The notes under the pieces were generated by a model. That model saw nothing but the letters and a program-made list of their open reading frames with translations, was not told where the DNA came from and did not search any database. A stretch of DNA of 64,000 nt from Streptomyces sp. A0958 (lineage in GTDB: Bacteria; Actinomycetota; Actinomycetes; Streptomycetales; Streptomycetaceae), in assembly GCF_004795035.1 (NCBI RefSeq), contig NZ_SSBK01000030.1:16111-80110 (forward strand), read 5' to 3'. The position numbers were made by a program, and so were the translations under genes. This document shows, piece after piece, positions 25,059 through 32,822 of the stretch. Numbering within the stretch: position 1 is the first letter of the stretch; the number at the start of each line of letters is the position of its first letter.

Positions 25059-25096
25059 AAGGGCCCGGGAGACCTGTGCGGTCTTCCCGGGCCCTT
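25059..25096. terminator. Strong hairpin after the DUF397 gene
   Basis: AAGGGCCCGGGA (25059-25070) pairs exactly with TCCCGGGCCCTT (25085-25096), and GACC/GGTC extend the stem inward around a short loop. It lies just after the minus-strand DUF397 stop and upstream of the GNAT gene. Confidence 0.85.
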
Positions 25097-25102
25097 GAGC
25101 TG

Positions 25103-25366
25103 TTAAAGCCCGGCGACGAAGGTGCGCCAGGCGGCGGCACCGATGACGACGACGGGGCCGTCCTGCACCTTGCTGTCACGAACGGGCACGGAGGCGGCGC
25201 AGCCGTCCTGTACCTCGACGCACTCGCCGCCTCTGTCGCCGCTGTAGGACGACTTACGCCACGCAGCGGCGCCGGTCACGGTGCACTCGACGCACTCGCC
25301 GCCGGTGCTTCCGCTGTAGCTGGACTTACGCCACTGCGAAGCCTTCAGCTCGGGGCCGGTCTCCAT
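25103..25366 (-). CDS. DUF397 protein with two repeats
   Basis: This 87-residue acidic protein has two DUF397 units: QWRKSSYSGSTGGECVECT (about 11-29) and AWRKSSYSGDRGGECVEVQ (about 35-53). The rest of the second unit continues to the C-terminus with VVVIGAAAWRTFVAGL. Most DUF397 proteins are about 60-70 residues with one unit; here the first is cut short, which looks like an internal duplication. These proteins partner Scr1/WhiJ-type regulators. Its start at 25366 lies 41 nt inside the regulator gene, so the two are coupled. Confidence 0.88.
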   Translation of the reverse strand: METGPELKASQWRKSSYSGSTGGECVECTVTGAAAWRKSSYSGDRGGECVEVQDGCAASVPVRDSKVQDGPVVVIGAAAWRTFVAGL

Positions 25367-26174
25367 AACGCTCCTCCATGACGCGGGCGATCAGGACCGC
25401 CGATTCCTCCACGGAGAGCGCGGCAGCCTGCAGGTGAGCATAGCGGAGCGAGGCTGCCCTGACCGTGTCCGAGTCGGCGGTCATGTGGCCCGAGATGAGG
25501 TCCTCGGTGTAGATCAGGTCTGGGTCATCGTCGAAGCGCAAAGTGGTGAACGAGCCGTCCAGACTCGCGTGTGCACCAGCGGCGAAGGGCAGCACCTGGA
25601 CGCGAGTCCAGCGGTTGGTGGCGAAGTCCAACAGGCGGTTCAGTTGCGCTCGCATGACCTCGGGGCCACCGATCGGACGGTACAGAGCGGCCTCGTCCAG
25701 GACGACCCACGTCACCGGCGGACGCTTGCGTTCCAGGATGCGTTGGCGCTCCATCCGGGCGGCGAGCAGGCCGTCCAGATCGTCCGGCATGCCGGTGGCC
25801 AGTACGGCTCGGGCGTACGCCTCGGTCTGGAGCAGGCCGTAGATCAACTGCGTCTGGAACGTGGAGATGTACTCGGCCCTCGCCTCCATGTCCGCGTACT
25901 CCTGGAACCAGGACGGCAGTTGGCTTCGCAGGACCAGGCCCACCAGCCGGGAGAAGTGACCGTCCGTGCGGAGGGCGGCGTCGATCCGCTCGGAGAAGTC
26001 CCGCGTGGGGATCTTCTTCGTCGTCTCGATCTGGCCGATCAGCGAGCCGGTGCAGTAGATGCAGTCGCCCAGCTGGACTTGGCTCAGGCGGGCGGCTTCG
26101 CGCAGGCGGCGCAGCTCGGAGCCGTAGTAGTCGAGAGGAGAGGCGGTGGGGTCGAGCGTCTGGATGTTGGCCAC
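25326..26174 (-). CDS. Scr1/WhiJ-type helix-turn-helix regulator (DUF5753)
   Basis: The 282-residue protein has an N-terminal helix-turn-helix (ELRRLREAARLSQVQLGDCI then TGSLIGQIETTKKIPTRD) and a C-terminal DUF5753 domain that begins near LPSWFQEYADMEARAEYI and contains QTQLIYGLLQTEAYARA. The GTG at 26174 is used because GGAGG stands 7 nt upstream. Family members are found with a DUF397 partner and an anti-sigma-like ATPase, the arrangement of whiJ-like loci that influence differentiation in Streptomyces. It has been described as antitoxin-like, but no toxin gene is visible here. The divergent ATPase gene lies 82 nt away. Confidence 0.9.
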   Translation of the reverse strand: MANIQTLDPTASPLDYYGSELRRLREAARLSQVQLGDCIYCTGSLIGQIETTKKIPTRDFSERIDAALRTDGHFSRLVGLVLRSQLPSWFQEYADMEARAEYISTFQTQLIYGLLQTEAYARAVLATGMPDDLDGLLAARMERQRILERKRPPVTWVVLDEAALYRPIGGPEVMRAQLNRLLDFATNRWTRVQVLPFAAGAHASLDGSFTTLRFDDDPDLIYTEDLISGHMTADSDTVRAASLRYAHLQAAALSVEESAVLIARVMEERYGDRPRAEGFAVA

Positions 26175-26256
26175 GAGGGACCTCCGGGGTGCAACGCCTC
26201 GCGGCGTTCGGTTCCGTGCGTAGCCGAGCGTAGTCAGTTGCTCGCAGGATGGTGAC

Positions 26257-26721
26257 ATGAATCACGTAATTGCCACCCGAACCGGTTCCGAAGAGCCGGT
26301 CTACCGCGCCGACTTCGCCATGAGTGACCACTCGGCCCGGCACCTGCGCCGCATCCTGGGCCTCTACCTGAAGGGCTGGGGCCTGGCCTCGGTGTCCGAC
26401 GCGGCGGAACTCGCGCTCACCGAACTGATCGGCAACGTGGTCCGGCACGTGCCGGGGCGCCGCTGCCAGACGTTCATCTTCCGGCTCCCGGGTGGAGCGG
26501 GCGTCCGCGTGGAGGTGGCGGACGACTGCGCGAAGGTGCCCGTCGCGGTGGAGGGCGATGTGCTGGACGAGGAGGGGCGCGGGCTGATGCTCGTCGCGGC
26601 GGTGACGGACGACTGGGGGGTGGAGGTGCGGCGGGACGGCGGCGGCAAGACGGTGTGGTTCGAGTGCCTGGCCGCCGCCGGGGCGGTCACGCCGCCAGCT
26701 CTGCCAGTACCGCGTCGGTGA
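26257..26721 (+). CDS. Anti-sigma-like HATPase_c_2 protein
   Basis: The 154-residue protein is an ATP-binding protein of the RsbW/SpoIIAB-like group common in Streptomyces. The N box reads ALTELIGNVVRHV, the G1 box VEVADDCAKVP (weak, with DDC instead of DDG) and the G2 region EEGRGLMLVAAVTDDWGV. Such proteins act as anti-sigma factors or kinases in partner switching. It is divergent from the Scr1/DUF397 pair, making a known three-gene set. The last 35 nt overlap the convergent serine hydrolase gene. Confidence 0.85.
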   Translation: MNHVIATRTGSEEPVYRADFAMSDHSARHLRRILGLYLKGWGLASVSDAAELALTELIGNVVRHVPGRRCQTFIFRLPGGAGVRVEVADDCAKVPVAVEGDVLDEEGRGLMLVAAVTDDWGVEVRRDGGGKTVWFECLAAAGAVTPPALPVPRR

Positions 26722-27502
26722 ACGCCGGCCACACCTCGACCGCCCACGGGCCGAAGGCCCGGTCGGTGAGGGCGACGCAGGCCGCGTCCGCGACCGGGTC
26801 GACCCACAGGAAGGTGCCGGACTGCCCGAAGTGGCCGAAGGTCGCGGGGGAGGAGGAGGCGCCGGTCCAGTGCGGGGACTTGGAGTCGCGGATCTCGAAG
26901 CCGAGGCCCCAGTCGTTGGGGTTCTGGTGCCCGTAGCCGGGAAGGACGCCCTTCAGGCCGGGGTGGACGACGGTCTGCGCGGCGAGCACGGTGCGCGGGT
27001 CGAGGAGGCGGGGGGCCTGCACCTCGGCGGCGAAGCGCACGAGGTCGTCCACGGTGGAGACGCCGTCCTTGGCGGGGGAGCCGTCCAGGGTGGTGGCGGT
27101 CATCCCGAGGGGTTCGAGGACCGCCTGTCGAACATATTCCGGGAACGGGATGTCGGTGGCCTTGGCGATGTGGTCGCCCAGGACCTCGAAGCCCGCGTTG
27201 GAGTAGAGGCGGCGGTTGCCGGGCGGGGCCGTCACCCGGTGCTCGTCGAAGGCGAGGCCGCTGGTGTGGGCGAGGAGGTGGCGGACGGTCGAGCCCTCGG
27301 GGCCCGCCGGTTCGTCCAGCTCTACGGCGCCCTCCTCGTACGCCACCAGCGCCGCGTAGGCGGCGAGCGGTTTGGTGACGGATGCGAGGGGGAAACGATG
27401 CGCGGTCGGGCCGTGCGTACCGACGACCGTGCCGTCCGCTCGTACGACGGCGGCCGCCGCGGTGGGCACGGGCCAGTTCTCGATCATCGGCAGGCTCTGC
27501 AT
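26687..27502 (-). CDS. Serine beta-lactamase-like hydrolase
   Basis: This 271-residue protein is a class C beta-lactamase/DD-peptidase-like serine hydrolase. It has the nucleophile SxxK in ASVTKPLAAYAAL, the YxN motif in RRLYSNAGFEVLGDHI and HFGQSGTFLWVDP as third motif. There is no signal peptide when it starts at 27502, so it is probably an intracellular esterase-like member rather than a secreted lactamase. The end overlaps the convergent ATPase gene by 35 nt. Confidence 0.88.
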   Translation of the reverse strand: MQSLPMIENWPVPTAAAAVVRADGTVVGTHGPTAHRFPLASVTKPLAAYAALVAYEEGAVELDEPAGPEGSTVRHLLAHTSGLAFDEHRVTAPPGNRRLYSNAGFEVLGDHIAKATDIPFPEYVRQAVLEPLGMTATTLDGSPAKDGVSTVDDLVRFAAEVQAPRLLDPRTVLAAQTVVHPGLKGVLPGYGHQNPNDWGLGFEIRDSKSPHWTGASSSPATFGHFGQSGTFLWVDPVADAACVALTDRAFGPWAVEVWPAFTDAVLAELAA

Positions 27503-27557
27503 GCGTACGAGAGTAGATTCCGGGTGCCGCCACGTCGAAACCCGCACCCGGTCACGC

Positions 27558-27588
27558 TTGCTTCGAGTGCACTCCAACGTTCTAGCGT
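27558..27588 (+). promoter_or_regulatory. MerR-type promoter with 19-bp spacer
   Basis: TTGCTT (27558-27563) and TAGCGT (27583-27588) are spaced by 19 bp, the over-long spacing typical of MerR-activated promoters. Between them lies the near-perfect palindrome TTCGAGTGCACTCCAA (27562-27577). Transcription would start about at the MerR ATG (27596), so the message may be leaderless. Confidence 0.7.
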
Positions 27589-27595
27589 GGAGGGC

Positions 27596-28060
27596 ATGAC
27601 GCTGATGGAGACCACTTCGACACGGACCGACGCCTGCGCTTCGGGCCCGGCGGCCCATCCGCGCCCCGAAGGGCAGGACCAGTACACGATCAGCGAAGTG
27701 GCGGCGTTCACCGGTCTGACCGCGCACACGCTGCGCTGGTACGAGCGGATCGGCCTCATGCCGCACGTGGACCGGTCGCACACCGGTCAGCGCCGCTTCA
27801 CCAACCGGGACCTGGACTGGCTCGCCTTCGTCACGAAGCTGCGGCTGACGGGGATGCCGGTCGCGCACATGGTGCGGTACGCCGAGCTGGTACGCGAGGG
27901 CGACCACACCTTCGAGGAACGGCAGGAACTGCTGGAGGCGACCCGCCGCGACGTGAAGACGCGGATCGCGGAGCTCCAGGACACCCTGGCCGTGCTGGAT
28001 TACAAGATCGACTTTTATGCGGGCGCCCGCCGTGCGCCGGAAAGGCCCAGTGCCTCATGA
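27596..28060 (+). CDS. MerR family regulator
   Basis: This 154-residue protein has a MerR DNA-binding domain near residues 29-98: YTISEVAAFTGLTAHTLRWY then ERIGLM and the wing RFTNRDLDWLAFVTKLRLTGM. A dimer coiled coil follows and the C-terminus is short with no cysteine pair, so it senses neither metals through Cys nor redox through an iron-sulfur cluster. The first ATG (27596) was chosen; another lies 3 codons in. Its stop overlaps the aldo/keto reductase start (ATGA), so regulator and target are on one message and probably autoregulated through the palindrome upstream. Confidence 0.9.
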   Translation: MTLMETTSTRTDACASGPAAHPRPEGQDQYTISEVAAFTGLTAHTLRWYERIGLMPHVDRSHTGQRRFTNRDLDWLAFVTKLRLTGMPVAHMVRYAELVREGDHTFEERQELLEATRRDVKTRIAELQDTLAVLDYKIDFYAGARRAPERPSAS

Positions 28061-29073
28061 CTGACAACAAGATCGCCACCGTGGAGCTCGGCAGGGGCGG
28101 CCCCCAGGTCGGCGTCCAGGGGCTCGGCTGCATGGGCATCAGCGAGTTCTACGGGGACACCGACGAGGTTTCCGCCCGCGAGACGCTGGAAACGGCGCTG
28201 GCGGCGGGTGTCACGCTCTTCGACACCGCCGACATCTACGGCGGCGGCGCCAACGAGACGTTCCTCGCGCCGTTCGTCGGGGCGCACCGGGACGAGATCA
28301 CCCTCGCCACGAAGTTCGCCATCCAGCGCCGGGACGACGACCCGCACTACCGGGGCGTGAACAACGACCCCGCGTACATCCGGCAGGCCGTCGAGGCCAG
28401 CCTGCGCCGGCTGGGCACCGACGTGATCGACCTCTACTACATGCACCGCCGCGACCCGAACGTGCCGCTGGCCGAGTCGGTCGGGGCGATGGCGGAGCTG
28501 GTGGAGCAGGGCAAGGTCAAGCGGCTCGGGCTGAGCGAGGTGACGGGGGCGGAGCTGCGCGAGGCGCACGCGGTGCACCCGATCGCCGCGCTCCAGTCCG
28601 AGTGGTCGCTGTTCAGCCGGGACGTGGAGCGCAGCGCCGTGCCAGCCGCCGTCGAGCTGGGGGTGACCGTCGTGCCGTACTCGCCGCTCGGCCGGGGCTT
28701 CCTGACCGGCTCGTTCGCGGACGCCGGCAAGGAGCTGTCGCAGGGCGACATCCGCACCTACCAGCCGCGCTTCAACGGGGACAACGCGCGGAGGAACGCG
28801 GCGCTCCTGGAGCCGGTCCACAAGATCGCCGCCGCCCACGGGGCCTCGGCCGCGCAGGTGGCGCTGGCCTGGGTGCAGCAGCGCGCCCAGGTCCACGGCA
28901 CCCCCGTCGTCCCGATCCCGGGCACCCGCAGGAGCAGCCGGCTCCTGGAGAACGTCGGCGCGACCCGGCTCACCCTGACCGCCGACGAGCTGGCCCTGCT
29001 GGAACCGATCGCCGGCCGGGTGGCGGGGGACCGCTACCCGGACATGAGCTCGACGTCGGCGGCGCGCGAGTAG
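28057..29073 (+). CDS. Aldo/keto reductase
   Basis: The 338-residue NADPH-dependent oxidoreductase is of the YajO/IolS/AKR13-like type. The tetrad is visible: Asp and Tyr in LFDTADIYGGGANE, Lys in LATKFAIQRR and His in LYYMHRRDPN. NADP-binding motifs IPGTRRSSRLLENVGA and SPLGRGFLTG are present. It probably reduces aldehydes or ketones that induce the MerR regulator encoded just upstream with overlapping codons (inference). Confidence 0.93.
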   Translation: MTDNKIATVELGRGGPQVGVQGLGCMGISEFYGDTDEVSARETLETALAAGVTLFDTADIYGGGANETFLAPFVGAHRDEITLATKFAIQRRDDDPHYRGVNNDPAYIRQAVEASLRRLGTDVIDLYYMHRRDPNVPLAESVGAMAELVEQGKVKRLGLSEVTGAELREAHAVHPIAALQSEWSLFSRDVERSAVPAAVELGVTVVPYSPLGRGFLTGSFADAGKELSQGDIRTYQPRFNGDNARRNAALLEPVHKIAAAHGASAAQVALAWVQQRAQVHGTPVVPIPGTRRSSRLLENVGATRLTLTADELALLEPIAGRVAGDRYPDMSSTSAARE

Positions 29074-29163
29074 GCGGCTCCCCGCCCACCGGCCGACCCT
29101 TGGCGACCTTGCCCCGAATACGCCTTTCGTCCCGAATGTGAGTGGCCGGGTTAAGGTCGCGCC

Positions 29164-29481
29164 ATGCGTACGATGCCGTCAGCCGAGATGGTCAGCCTGA
29201 TCTCGTTCCTGGCTGTTCTGCTGATTTTCTTCAGTATCGACGTGCGCTCAAGGGATTCCGGGGCGTCGAAGCCGTGGCACGCACGCCTTTTCGAATGGGC
29301 CTCACGAGTCGGTGGCATCGCCACCGCTCTGGCCCTGACGCTGGGCTGGGTGGACCTTTTCCTTCCGGACGAGAACAGCGTGATCCATGTGGCGTTCGTG
29401 GCCGTACCCGGGTCCGTCGCGGTGCTGTGCGCGATTGTGCTGGGCCTGGAAATGCTCTGGCAGCGATGGGAGTCACCGTAG
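29164..29481 (+). CDS. Small integral membrane protein of unknown function
   Basis: I do not recognise this 105-residue protein. It has three hydrophobic segments: SLISFLAVLLIFFSI (about 11-25), VGGIATALALTLGWVDLFL (about 49-67) and VAFVAVPGSVAVLCAIVL (about 76-93). A charged loop RSRDSGASKPWHARLFEWASR lies between the first two; its first part is basic and probably cytoplasmic. Another ATG stands three codons in. Third-position GC is lower than in neighbours, which may mean foreign origin. No neighbour gives a clue to its role. Confidence 0.6.
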   Translation: MRTMPSAEMVSLISFLAVLLIFFSIDVRSRDSGASKPWHARLFEWASRVGGIATALALTLGWVDLFLPDENSVIHVAFVAVPGSVAVLCAIVLGLEMLWQRWESP

Positions 29482-29637
29482 ACGGGCGGCGGCCACGCCC
29501 CGTTACCTTTTTCGTGGCCCCGCAATGGGGCGCCTGGCCCCCGGGCCCGGTATGGCCGTCGGCGTCGTCGGCGGGTACGCGGCGGGGCCGGTGGCGGGAG
29601 CGGACGGAGGGGCGGGTATGGGCGCGGCCACGGGCGG

Positions 29638-30594
29638 CTACAGCTCGGCGAGGAGCTGCGCCTTCTTCGCGCTGAACTCCTCGTCGGTCACCAGACCCGC
29701 CCGGTGCAGCTCCCCGAGGTGGTGGATGCGCTCCGCGATGTCCGCCGGATCGCGCCGGGCGGCGGCGGTGGTGAGGGGGGTGGCGGCCGGGGGCGCGGAC
29801 TGCCTCTTGCGTACGGATTCGAGGACCGCCGCCGCGAAGGGCAGCGACTCGTGGACCGGACCGTAGCCGAGGCCGAAGACCACGGCCGCCGGGTCCTGGT
29901 CGGCGCGGGCGGGCCGGGATATCACCGGGTGGACGCTCTGGGCCGTCCCGGTCCCGAGGCCCGCCCCGGTCACCGGCCCGGTGAGCGCGTCCGGTCCCGG
30001 GACCACGCACTCGGACCCCTTCGGCAGCAGCCGCAGATAGCCCTCCACGCCCTCCGGCGAGCGCCACTCGACCCCGTACAGGTCCGTCACCGGGAACGTC
30101 TGGTCGCCAGCCTTCCACTTCTCCGACGAGGCGCCGGTCCAGAACCAGCGGAAGGAGATCCGCTCCCCGTCGAAGCCGGCCCGGCCGTCGTACGCCTTGA
30201 ACTGCATCGGGGCCTCGGGGGCGGCGACCAGGAAACGGTCGGCCGGCTCGCCCGCGTCCGGCCCGAGGCAGGCGCGCAACTCGTCCGCGTAGTACTCGGC
30301 CAGGGTCTCGCGGGCGGCCGGGAGCACCAGGCGGTACGGGTCGCAGCCGTCCTTGAGCTGCCCGGCGGCGGCCTCCAGGAGGGGATCGGCACCGGGTCTC
30401 GGGACCGCACGCAGCACCACCGTGCCCCGCTTGCCCGGGGTGAGCGTCACCGACGACAGCGCCGCGTGCGGGACGCGGCGCTCGCGGAGGCTCTGGAGGA
30501 GCCTCGGCGTGCGGATACCCCGTTCGTAGCGGATGAGCACGGAGTCGGTGTCGAACTCCCAGGTGGCATGAATTCCGGCCAGCACATCACCCAT
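29638..30594 (-). CDS. DUF4429 protein with SHOCT tail
   Basis: The 318-residue protein has two DUF4429 units: the first starts at MGDVLAGIHATWEFDTDSVL, the second near PMQFKAYDGRAGFDGERISF; each contains a DLYGVEW- or AALSSVTL-like strand. The C-terminal 30 residues are a SHOCT helix pair (IHHLGELHRAGLVTDEEFSA). SHOCT modules often help oligomerisation or membrane recruitment. The ATG at 30594 was chosen; starts at 30603 or 30615 are possible. The function of the family is unknown. Confidence 0.8.
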   Translation of the reverse strand: MGDVLAGIHATWEFDTDSVLIRYERGIRTPRLLQSLRERRVPHAALSSVTLTPGKRGTVVLRAVPRPGADPLLEAAAGQLKDGCDPYRLVLPAARETLAEYYADELRACLGPDAGEPADRFLVAAPEAPMQFKAYDGRAGFDGERISFRWFWTGASSEKWKAGDQTFPVTDLYGVEWRSPEGVEGYLRLLPKGSECVVPGPDALTGPVTGAGLGTGTAQSVHPVISRPARADQDPAAVVFGLGYGPVHESLPFAAAVLESVRKRQSAPPAATPLTTAAARRDPADIAERIHHLGELHRAGLVTDEEFSAKKAQLLAEL

Positions 30595-30682
30595 GCGCCT
30601 CATCGTATGCGGCACTTGCCCGCCCCGTCCCCTCTCGGCGTCGACCGCTTCGGTGGGGCCGAGGCGGTCTTCTCTACGCGCG

Positions 30683-31894
30683 TCAGGCTGTCGTATCGGC
30701 GTAAACCCCGTCGTTGCAGGCGCTGTCGGCCTGTGCGCAGGTCACCGACGCGTACGCGCCCACGCCGATCGCGGCGAAGTTGTCCAGGCTCTCGGTGCCC
30801 GGCTCGAAATAGCCGCTGTGCCCGACCGCACCGGCCGCCGAGACGACCCGGGCGCCGAAACCGCGGTCCACCGGGTCGGCCCCGTGACCGAGGCCGCCGA
30901 ACTCCAGGTTCGGGACGTCCTCGATCCAGTCACCGCGGTCCCGCATCGCCCAGACATGGGCCCGGGTGTGCAGCTGGCCGGTGTTGTCCGCCCGCATGCC
31001 GGGGCTGCCGGCCACCGCGATGTCCTCCACCCGGCCGGGCAGCCTCTCCGCGGCGACCCCGCACAGCACGGAGCCGTAGCTGTGGCAGAACAGCGAGACG
31101 GGGGCGGGGCCCGGGAGTGCCCGGACGAGCGCGTCGAGCCGGACCGCCCCGCGCCGGGCGAGGTTGCCCAGGGCGGCGTCCATGCCGATGCCGACGGGCG
31201 TGGTGTAGTCGGCCCAGGCGATCACGGCGGTGCTCACCCGGGGGCGCGCGGCGCGCTCGGCGGCGTACAGCGACTTGGCCATGCCGACGGGCGCGGCGTT
31301 CGTCCTGCTGCCGGTGCGCTCAAGGGTCAGGAGGTTGGTGTCGACGCCGGGCACGACGAGTGAGATGCGGTCGGCCCGGTCGAGGTCGCCGAACACCTCG
31401 GCGGCGAGCCCGCGCCCCGACGGGTCGAACGCCAGGAAGTGGCGGTCCTCGGCCAGCATCGAGCGGAAGCGCTCCATGCGGTGCTGCGCCTCGGCGCGGC
31501 CGGTGGCGGAGAGTCTGGTGTCGTGGACGCGCCGCTGCTCGACCGTGCGCGCCTCTTCGATCGCCCGACGGTTCGCCCGGTAACGCACGGTGACCGGGGC
31601 GCCGTTGAGGTTCCCCACCACCAGCGGGTAGGTGTCGGCGAGGCTGCCGCGCTGCGCGGCCGTCAGCGTGGCGAAGAAGTGCGCCAGCTTGTACGACGGG
31701 GCGTCGACGTCCGGCAGCGGGTGGCCCGCTATCGATCCCTTGGCCCAGGAGGCGAGCGCGAGCGTGCGCGAGTCGGCGGACCGCTGGTGGTGCACGGCGG
31801 TCCAGCCGGTCGTCGCGAGCATCACGAAGACGACCGCGAGGGCGAGCAGAGCGCGCCAGGCGGTGAGCGTTGGGGAGGAATCGAAGGAAGTCAC
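30683..31894 (-). CDS. DUF1023 alpha/beta hydrolase, membrane-anchored
   Basis: The 403-residue protein begins with a transmembrane segment (ALLALAVVFVMLATTGWTAV, about 15-34) that has no clear cleavage site, so it is probably anchored with the rest outside. The hydrolase domain has PGVDTNLLTLERTGSRTN, AVIAWADYTTPVGIGMD and the nucleophile FCHSYGSVLCG (near 270), followed by a His in VGHSGYFEPGTESLDN. This is a DUF1023 domain (Pfam PF06259). Substrate unknown; related proteins are esterases or lipases. Confidence 0.87.
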   Translation of the reverse strand: MTSFDSSPTLTAWRALLALAVVFVMLATTGWTAVHHQRSADSRTLALASWAKGSIAGHPLPDVDAPSYKLAHFFATLTAAQRGSLADTYPLVVGNLNGAPVTVRYRANRRAIEEARTVEQRRVHDTRLSATGRAEAQHRMERFRSMLAEDRHFLAFDPSGRGLAAEVFGDLDRADRISLVVPGVDTNLLTLERTGSRTNAAPVGMAKSLYAAERAARPRVSTAVIAWADYTTPVGIGMDAALGNLARRGAVRLDALVRALPGPAPVSLFCHSYGSVLCGVAAERLPGRVEDIAVAGSPGMRADNTGQLHTRAHVWAMRDRGDWIEDVPNLEFGGLGHGADPVDRGFGARVVSAAGAVGHSGYFEPGTESLDNFAAIGVGAYASVTCAQADSACNDGVYADTTA

Positions 31895-32015
31895 TCCGGA
31901 CCACCCTAGGAGACCCGGACAGCCGCTTTGCGGGCGGGGTGACGCACATCACTCGACTGTGCGGAAGGACACGGCAATTGCCTCACGCTGCGTACGGTGA
32001 TCCGTCACGGCGCGC

Positions 32016-32705
32016 TCATCGCGTGTTAGGGGATGTGTCGGACGCCGCCTGGGGAGCGCGCCAGGTCTCGGAGAGGGCCGGGGTGAGCGCGTCGAGATAC
32101 GTCTCGGTCAGCGCCCGCAGCGATTCCACGCTGGTGTCCCGCCCCTGTCCCCACAGTTGGCCGGCCGCCCGCATCACCCCGGAGAACGCGGCGACCGCGA
32201 CCCGGGGGCGCGGGTCGCTCGCCATGTCCAGGCCCTCGCGCCGCGCGATCAGCTCGGCGACCTGGTCCTCCAGGTGGATGCTGCGGCGCAGGTGGGCGGC
32301 GAGCAGCGACGGCGTCGATTCGATCATCTGGTAGGCGCGCATGTGGAGTTCGACCGGGACGAGGGCGTCGACGGCCTCTCCGATACTGTGCCAGGCGCAC
32401 AGCACGGCGCGGCGCATGGCCTCGAAGGGGGCTTCGACGGCGGGTCGTTGACGCAGTTCGGAGAGGAAGCGCGACTCCACCATGTCCTGCACGGCGAAGA
32501 CGACCGCCTCCTTGCCCGCGAAGTAGCGGAAGAAGGTGCGCTGGGAGACCTCGACCGCGTCGGTGATCTCGTCGACGGTGGTCTCCTCGTACCCGTGGGT
32601 GGTGAAGAGTTCGAGGGCGGCGACGAGCAGCGCGTCGCGGGTACGCCGCTTCTTGCGCTCGCGCAGCCCGGTCGGGAGCGCCGCGGACGGCTGCCCTTCG
32701 GTCAC
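32016..32705 (-). CDS. TetR family repressor of the adjacent exporter
   Basis: The 229-residue regulator has a TetR helix-turn-helix near residues 25-70: ALELFTTHGYEETTVDEITD then VSQRTFFRYFAGKEA. The C-terminal ligand domain is typical in size but its ligand is unknown. It is divergent from a DHA2 exporter. The 117-nt gap contains two palindromes that fit TetR operators and overlap the start of the exporter message, so it most likely represses both genes until a drug-like compound binds. Confidence 0.92.
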   Translation of the reverse strand: MTEGQPSAALPTGLRERKKRRTRDALLVAALELFTTHGYEETTVDEITDAVEVSQRTFFRYFAGKEAVVFAVQDMVESRFLSELRQRPAVEAPFEAMRRAVLCAWHSIGEAVDALVPVELHMRAYQMIESTPSLLAAHLRRSIHLEDQVAELIARREGLDMASDPRPRVAVAAFSGVMRAAGQLWGQGRDTSVESLRALTETYLDALTPALSETWRAPQAASDTSPNTR

Positions 32706-32759
32706 TGGACTGGTCCTCTTTTCCCTGCTTTGTCCAGCTCAGCCTACCTGTGAGCTACG

Positions 32760-32808
32760 TGACAGTTACCGACTTGTGAATTGGTTTGTCAACTGTCAGT
32801 GACTGACA
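32760..32808. promoter_or_regulatory. Two overlapping palindromes, likely TetR operators
   Basis: TGTCAGT-G-ACTGACA at 32794-32808 is a perfect 15-bp palindrome. TGACAGTT (32760-32767) and AACTGTCA (32791-32798) form a second perfect inverted repeat, and its right arm overlaps the first palindrome. They lie between the TetR gene and the exporter ATG at 32823. Confidence 0.8.
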
Positions 32809-32822
32809 CTAATCTCCGGCGT

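Noticed and set aside
25326..26174. Toxin-antitoxin system at the Scr1 locus
   Set aside because: The regulator family is sometimes called antitoxin-like, but DUF397 is not a known toxin and the third gene is an anti-sigma-like ATPase.
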